Source: Sipunculus nudus
Lineage: Eukaryota; Annelida; Sipuncula; Golfingiida; Sipunculidae
Assembly: GCA_026874595.1 (NCBI GenBank)
Contig: CM049316.1
Span: 40,565,695 to 40,629,694, forward strand
Direction: 5' to 3'
DNA length: 64,000 nt
Both the position numbers and the translations under genes were made by a program. Positions 61,851 to 64,000 of this stretch are shown here, one piece after another (positions within the stretch are counted from its first letter, which is position 1; each line of letters starts with the position of its first letter). Below the pieces are notes generated by a model. That model did not search any database. It had not been told where the DNA came from and saw only the letters and a program-made list of their open reading frames with translations.

Positions 61851-62434
61851 AATCTAACGGATTATAGTTAAAATCATAATACAGAAAAAGTCACATGATC
61901 AACGAAACGTTTGCATACGCGCACAAGCGGTCCACTTTTCATAGAATCTATATAGTGACATAACAGTTTAGGCCTAGGTTTATAAGTTACAAGTGGAAAT
62001 ACGGCATTCATTTAAAATAACAATATATGCAAATTTTCTTTTCATTTGAATATCTTATTAATTGATTCTCCAGAAAGCTTAAATTCCCTTGTCATATATT
62101 ATCGATGTGTTTAATTTATACAATTTTTCTTAGGTAAGATTTTCAGGTTCCTAGCTAACGGTTCAATGTAACATTCGTATACGGCGGGTATCTAGGATCC
62201 TGGATACCGACACCATATCTCTTTTAGAATATATAATGCAAAGTTCGGATTCCTGAGTGGAAGTAATTATTTTGTATATTACAAATTACCGGTCGGAGTC
62301 AGTTTTATTAGAGTGTTGGAACGTTAACAAAGAAGAGATAGCGGTGACGATGTTCACCAATATATCTGACAATATACTGACGCGTTCCATCGCAAAATGA
62401 CAATAAACAAATTGTGGACGAATAACTGCCTTAC

Positions 62435-62562
62435 CCCAGGCTATAGTCCATCCTCGTCGATAATTAAATAGCGACGGTAGCAAAAAGATCCTTTTGTCGT
62501 CTTTATATTGGTGTAATCCAGACGAACCAGCTTCCAGCTGAGTTACCGCCGGGGTCTTCATT
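62435..62562 (-). CDS. GPR158-like: GPR158-like receptor, exon a (N-terminal part of Cache-type ectodomain)
   Basis: This is the most upstream exon found. The open frame encodes about 42 residues, including TPAVTQLEAGSSGLHQYKDD and NYRRGWTIAW. The donor at 62434-62433 reads GGG|GTAAGG and leaves one G. The next exon starts with GA, so the junction codon is GGA (Gly), giving TIAWG-FAMYRY. That phase fit is the main support. The QLEAG...GLHQYKDD stretch resembles the position of the 'LQATRE...LLQDLS' segment of vertebrate GPR158, but the match is weak. The acceptor is uncertain: a stop codon sits at 62567-62565 in frame, so it must be AG at 62564-62563 or at 62557-62556. The exon is not a start exon, since no signal peptide precedes it. 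An overlapping frame also stays open briefly but stops at a TAA inside the exon. Confidence 0.65.
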
Positions 62563-64000
62563 CTTCACCAAAAGCAATTTCAGAAAGCTATCCTGATAAA
62601 TTCAACCATATTTGTCTTGCTTCGGGAAGGCACGTCGCGTTATTTGTGGAATCCCGTGCAATTAGCTGACGTTAACGGTTCTCACCTGTTCCCGCACCGA
62701 AAAGTATTCACGGTAAATTGTAGTCCTAATAATTATTTATGTCCTTTAATTAACGCAATTTGTCATCGTCAAATTTGTCAGCGCTCGGGAGATGTGCACT
62801 CGTCTATTTATTATACGTATTTAAGTGACAACGAACATGTTCCTTGTTCCAATCTTGATAATGAAAGGAAAGCTAGAATCAATGGATCCAGTTTTTCAAT
62901 GTTTCTTATCTGTTATGTAAAACCAGTAATAAAACCAGATGTGAAATTCTGTGAAAAATAGTTTAAGTTTGTTAATTAAAATGGGATGTATTATAAAAAT
63001 AAAAAAAAAAGAAAAGTTTTTGATGAATAGGCTTCGAGTTTTACATACAGGATGCTCCCCAGCATTATATATATAAATATAAATAAATAAATGAATAATA
63101 ATTTAATGTAACAATCTAAATTCCCACATCTCACAAATAAATAAATACACGTGTATATAAATAAATTTGCTGGTATCAGTTAAACAGAATAGTGAAATTA
63201 ATAACTCCTTTACAACAAAATATCTGAACATATTCTGAAACCTTGTTTTTATTATAAACCGTATTACAGATTATACATTCATCCGCCATTTTAGTCAAAA
63301 TTGGTTTGTTGTGTTTGTTCTGTTTGAGCGTATTTAAATATATGTATAAATATTAACAAATAAAATACGACGTATTTTTATCAAATATTTATCTATTGTG
63401 TCCTCAAAGGTAAAATACTGCCTGGAATAGTTTAGAAAAATGTAAAGGTAAGCTGTATAAACAGCGGTTATGGTGTCACAAGTGAGAAGCTCCGTCTATT
63501 TGCAGTGGTATGATGTAAAGGGAAGGCCGTATATTACAATGTTTTAGAAACATTGATTATCAGTTTATTTCTTCTGTGGCATTGAAAAATGAGAACGTTT
63601 TAATAATTCAACAGTGAACGTTCAGTGAAAACAGGAAAGCACACGGCACAAGGCCTAGTATAAAGTATATTGATGTGTTATTTTAACACTTGGGCGCGCT
63701 GCGCATCCTCCAACAACTGGTAAGTGTTTGCTGGATGAGGCACATTTTTTCTAGCTGTTCATTTCCTGCTGCCTTTCGGTGACTGGTTATATTTAGCCCG
63801 GGTAAGGTTTGGTAAAGCTGGTTTAGTTGGCTTTATGACTGGCGTCTGGTTACTTAGCATTTAACAAATAGCTCGGCCGGGATCCTTTGCCAGCCTAAAC
63901 CCATAACTCTTCGGCTTGGCATTCAAACGGCATTTGAATGACGAACCTTTCTTCACCGTCCCTGTAGGAGTCGTTTTTATTTCAGTCCACATAACATATT
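62563..64000. other. Sequence upstream of exon a, no certain exon
   Basis: Presumed intron leading to 5' exons outside the window. A strong minus-strand donor-like GAACAG|GTGAGA lies at 62686/62685, but the exon it would end is not secure. The rest is AT-rich with no recognised feature. Confidence 0.5.

Larger units (their letters stand above)
55851..62434 (-). other. Intron between exons a and b (6.6 kb)
   Basis: GTAAGG...TTTTGCAG ends. Contains an inverted repeat pair (56881-57200 and 58956-59334), two TA microsatellites, copy 2 of family P6, an AAT repeat, and C-rich transposon-like sequence near 61590-61850. Confidence 0.8.
1743..62562 (-). other. GPR158-like: GPR158/GPR179-like class C GPCR gene, partial (8 exons)
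   Basis: Eight minus-strand exons read through as one receptor fragment: Cache-type ectodomain, EGF-like/cysteine-rich stalk, then TM1 to TM4. Phases agree at each junction: 1+2 nt, 2+1 nt, 0, 0, 0, 0 and 2+1 nt in transcription order. Family identity rests on an ordered set of landmarks: the W-x-x-PY-x-x-C-x-x-G Cache segment, DIDLQNVDIDQC, C-x-P-x-x-G-x-GF-x-x-G-x-Y-x-C-x-C, CLPC-x-x-GC-x-x-C, QYFEPT before TM3, LGF-x-x-x-YG at TM3 and VRSAQR in intracellular loop 2. Vertebrate GPR158 and GPR179 are membrane receptors that anchor RGS7-family/G-beta5 complexes, and GPR158 responds to glycine. Whether this invertebrate relative binds glycine cannot be told from the sequence. Both ends are outside the window. 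Confident about family, less about orthology to GPR158 versus GPR179. Confidence 0.93.

Noticed and set aside
62617-62961. 114-codon plus-strand ORF with seven cysteines
   Set aside because: No motif recognised; it lies opposite a strong minus-strand donor site and is probably a chance frame.

Overview
This window is eukaryotic. It is AT-rich, almost free of long ORFs, and full of dinucleotide and trinucleotide microsatellites, poly-G/poly-C tracts, tRNA-derived SINE-like units, short terminal-inverted-repeat elements and diverged interspersed repeat families. I see no bacterial operons, rRNA or functional tRNA genes. The repeat landscape and the sequence of the one gene fit an invertebrate animal, most likely a lophotrochozoan such as a mollusc. 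That placement is inference.

One gene is recognisable. It runs on the minus strand across nearly the whole window and encodes a class C G-protein-coupled receptor of the GPR158/GPR179 family (vertebrate GPR158 is also called the metabotropic glycine receptor). Eight exons can be joined, each with AG/GT boundaries. In transcription order they are ~62562-62435 and 55850-55661 (Cache-type extracellular domain), 22902-22785 (the IDIDLQNVDIDQC segment that closes it), 18460-18311 (EGF-like segment), 6829-6635 (cysteine-rich stalk and TM1), 5234-5166 (TM2), 4676-4567 (extracellular loop 1 and TM3) and 1888-1743 (intracellular loop 2 and TM4). Reading phase matches at every junction. The gene is cut at both ends: the signal peptide and first exons lie beyond 64000, and TM5-TM7 and the cytoplasmic tail lie left of base 1.

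The rest is intronic. The largest intron (22903-55660, about 32.8 kb) holds a ~330-bp tandem array interrupted by a SINE with a 12-bp target-site duplication, a 17-bp minisatellite, two clusters of a short palindromic GGTAATCTGAA unit, and several two- to four-copy repeat families. Other introns carry a putative solo LTR (13117-13922), a microsatellite-centred element, short TIR elements and inverted repeat pairs. Some inverted pairs are close enough to fold in the pre-mRNA.

All repeat families were found by eye-alignment inside this window. I ran no database search, so I cannot say which are already catalogued.
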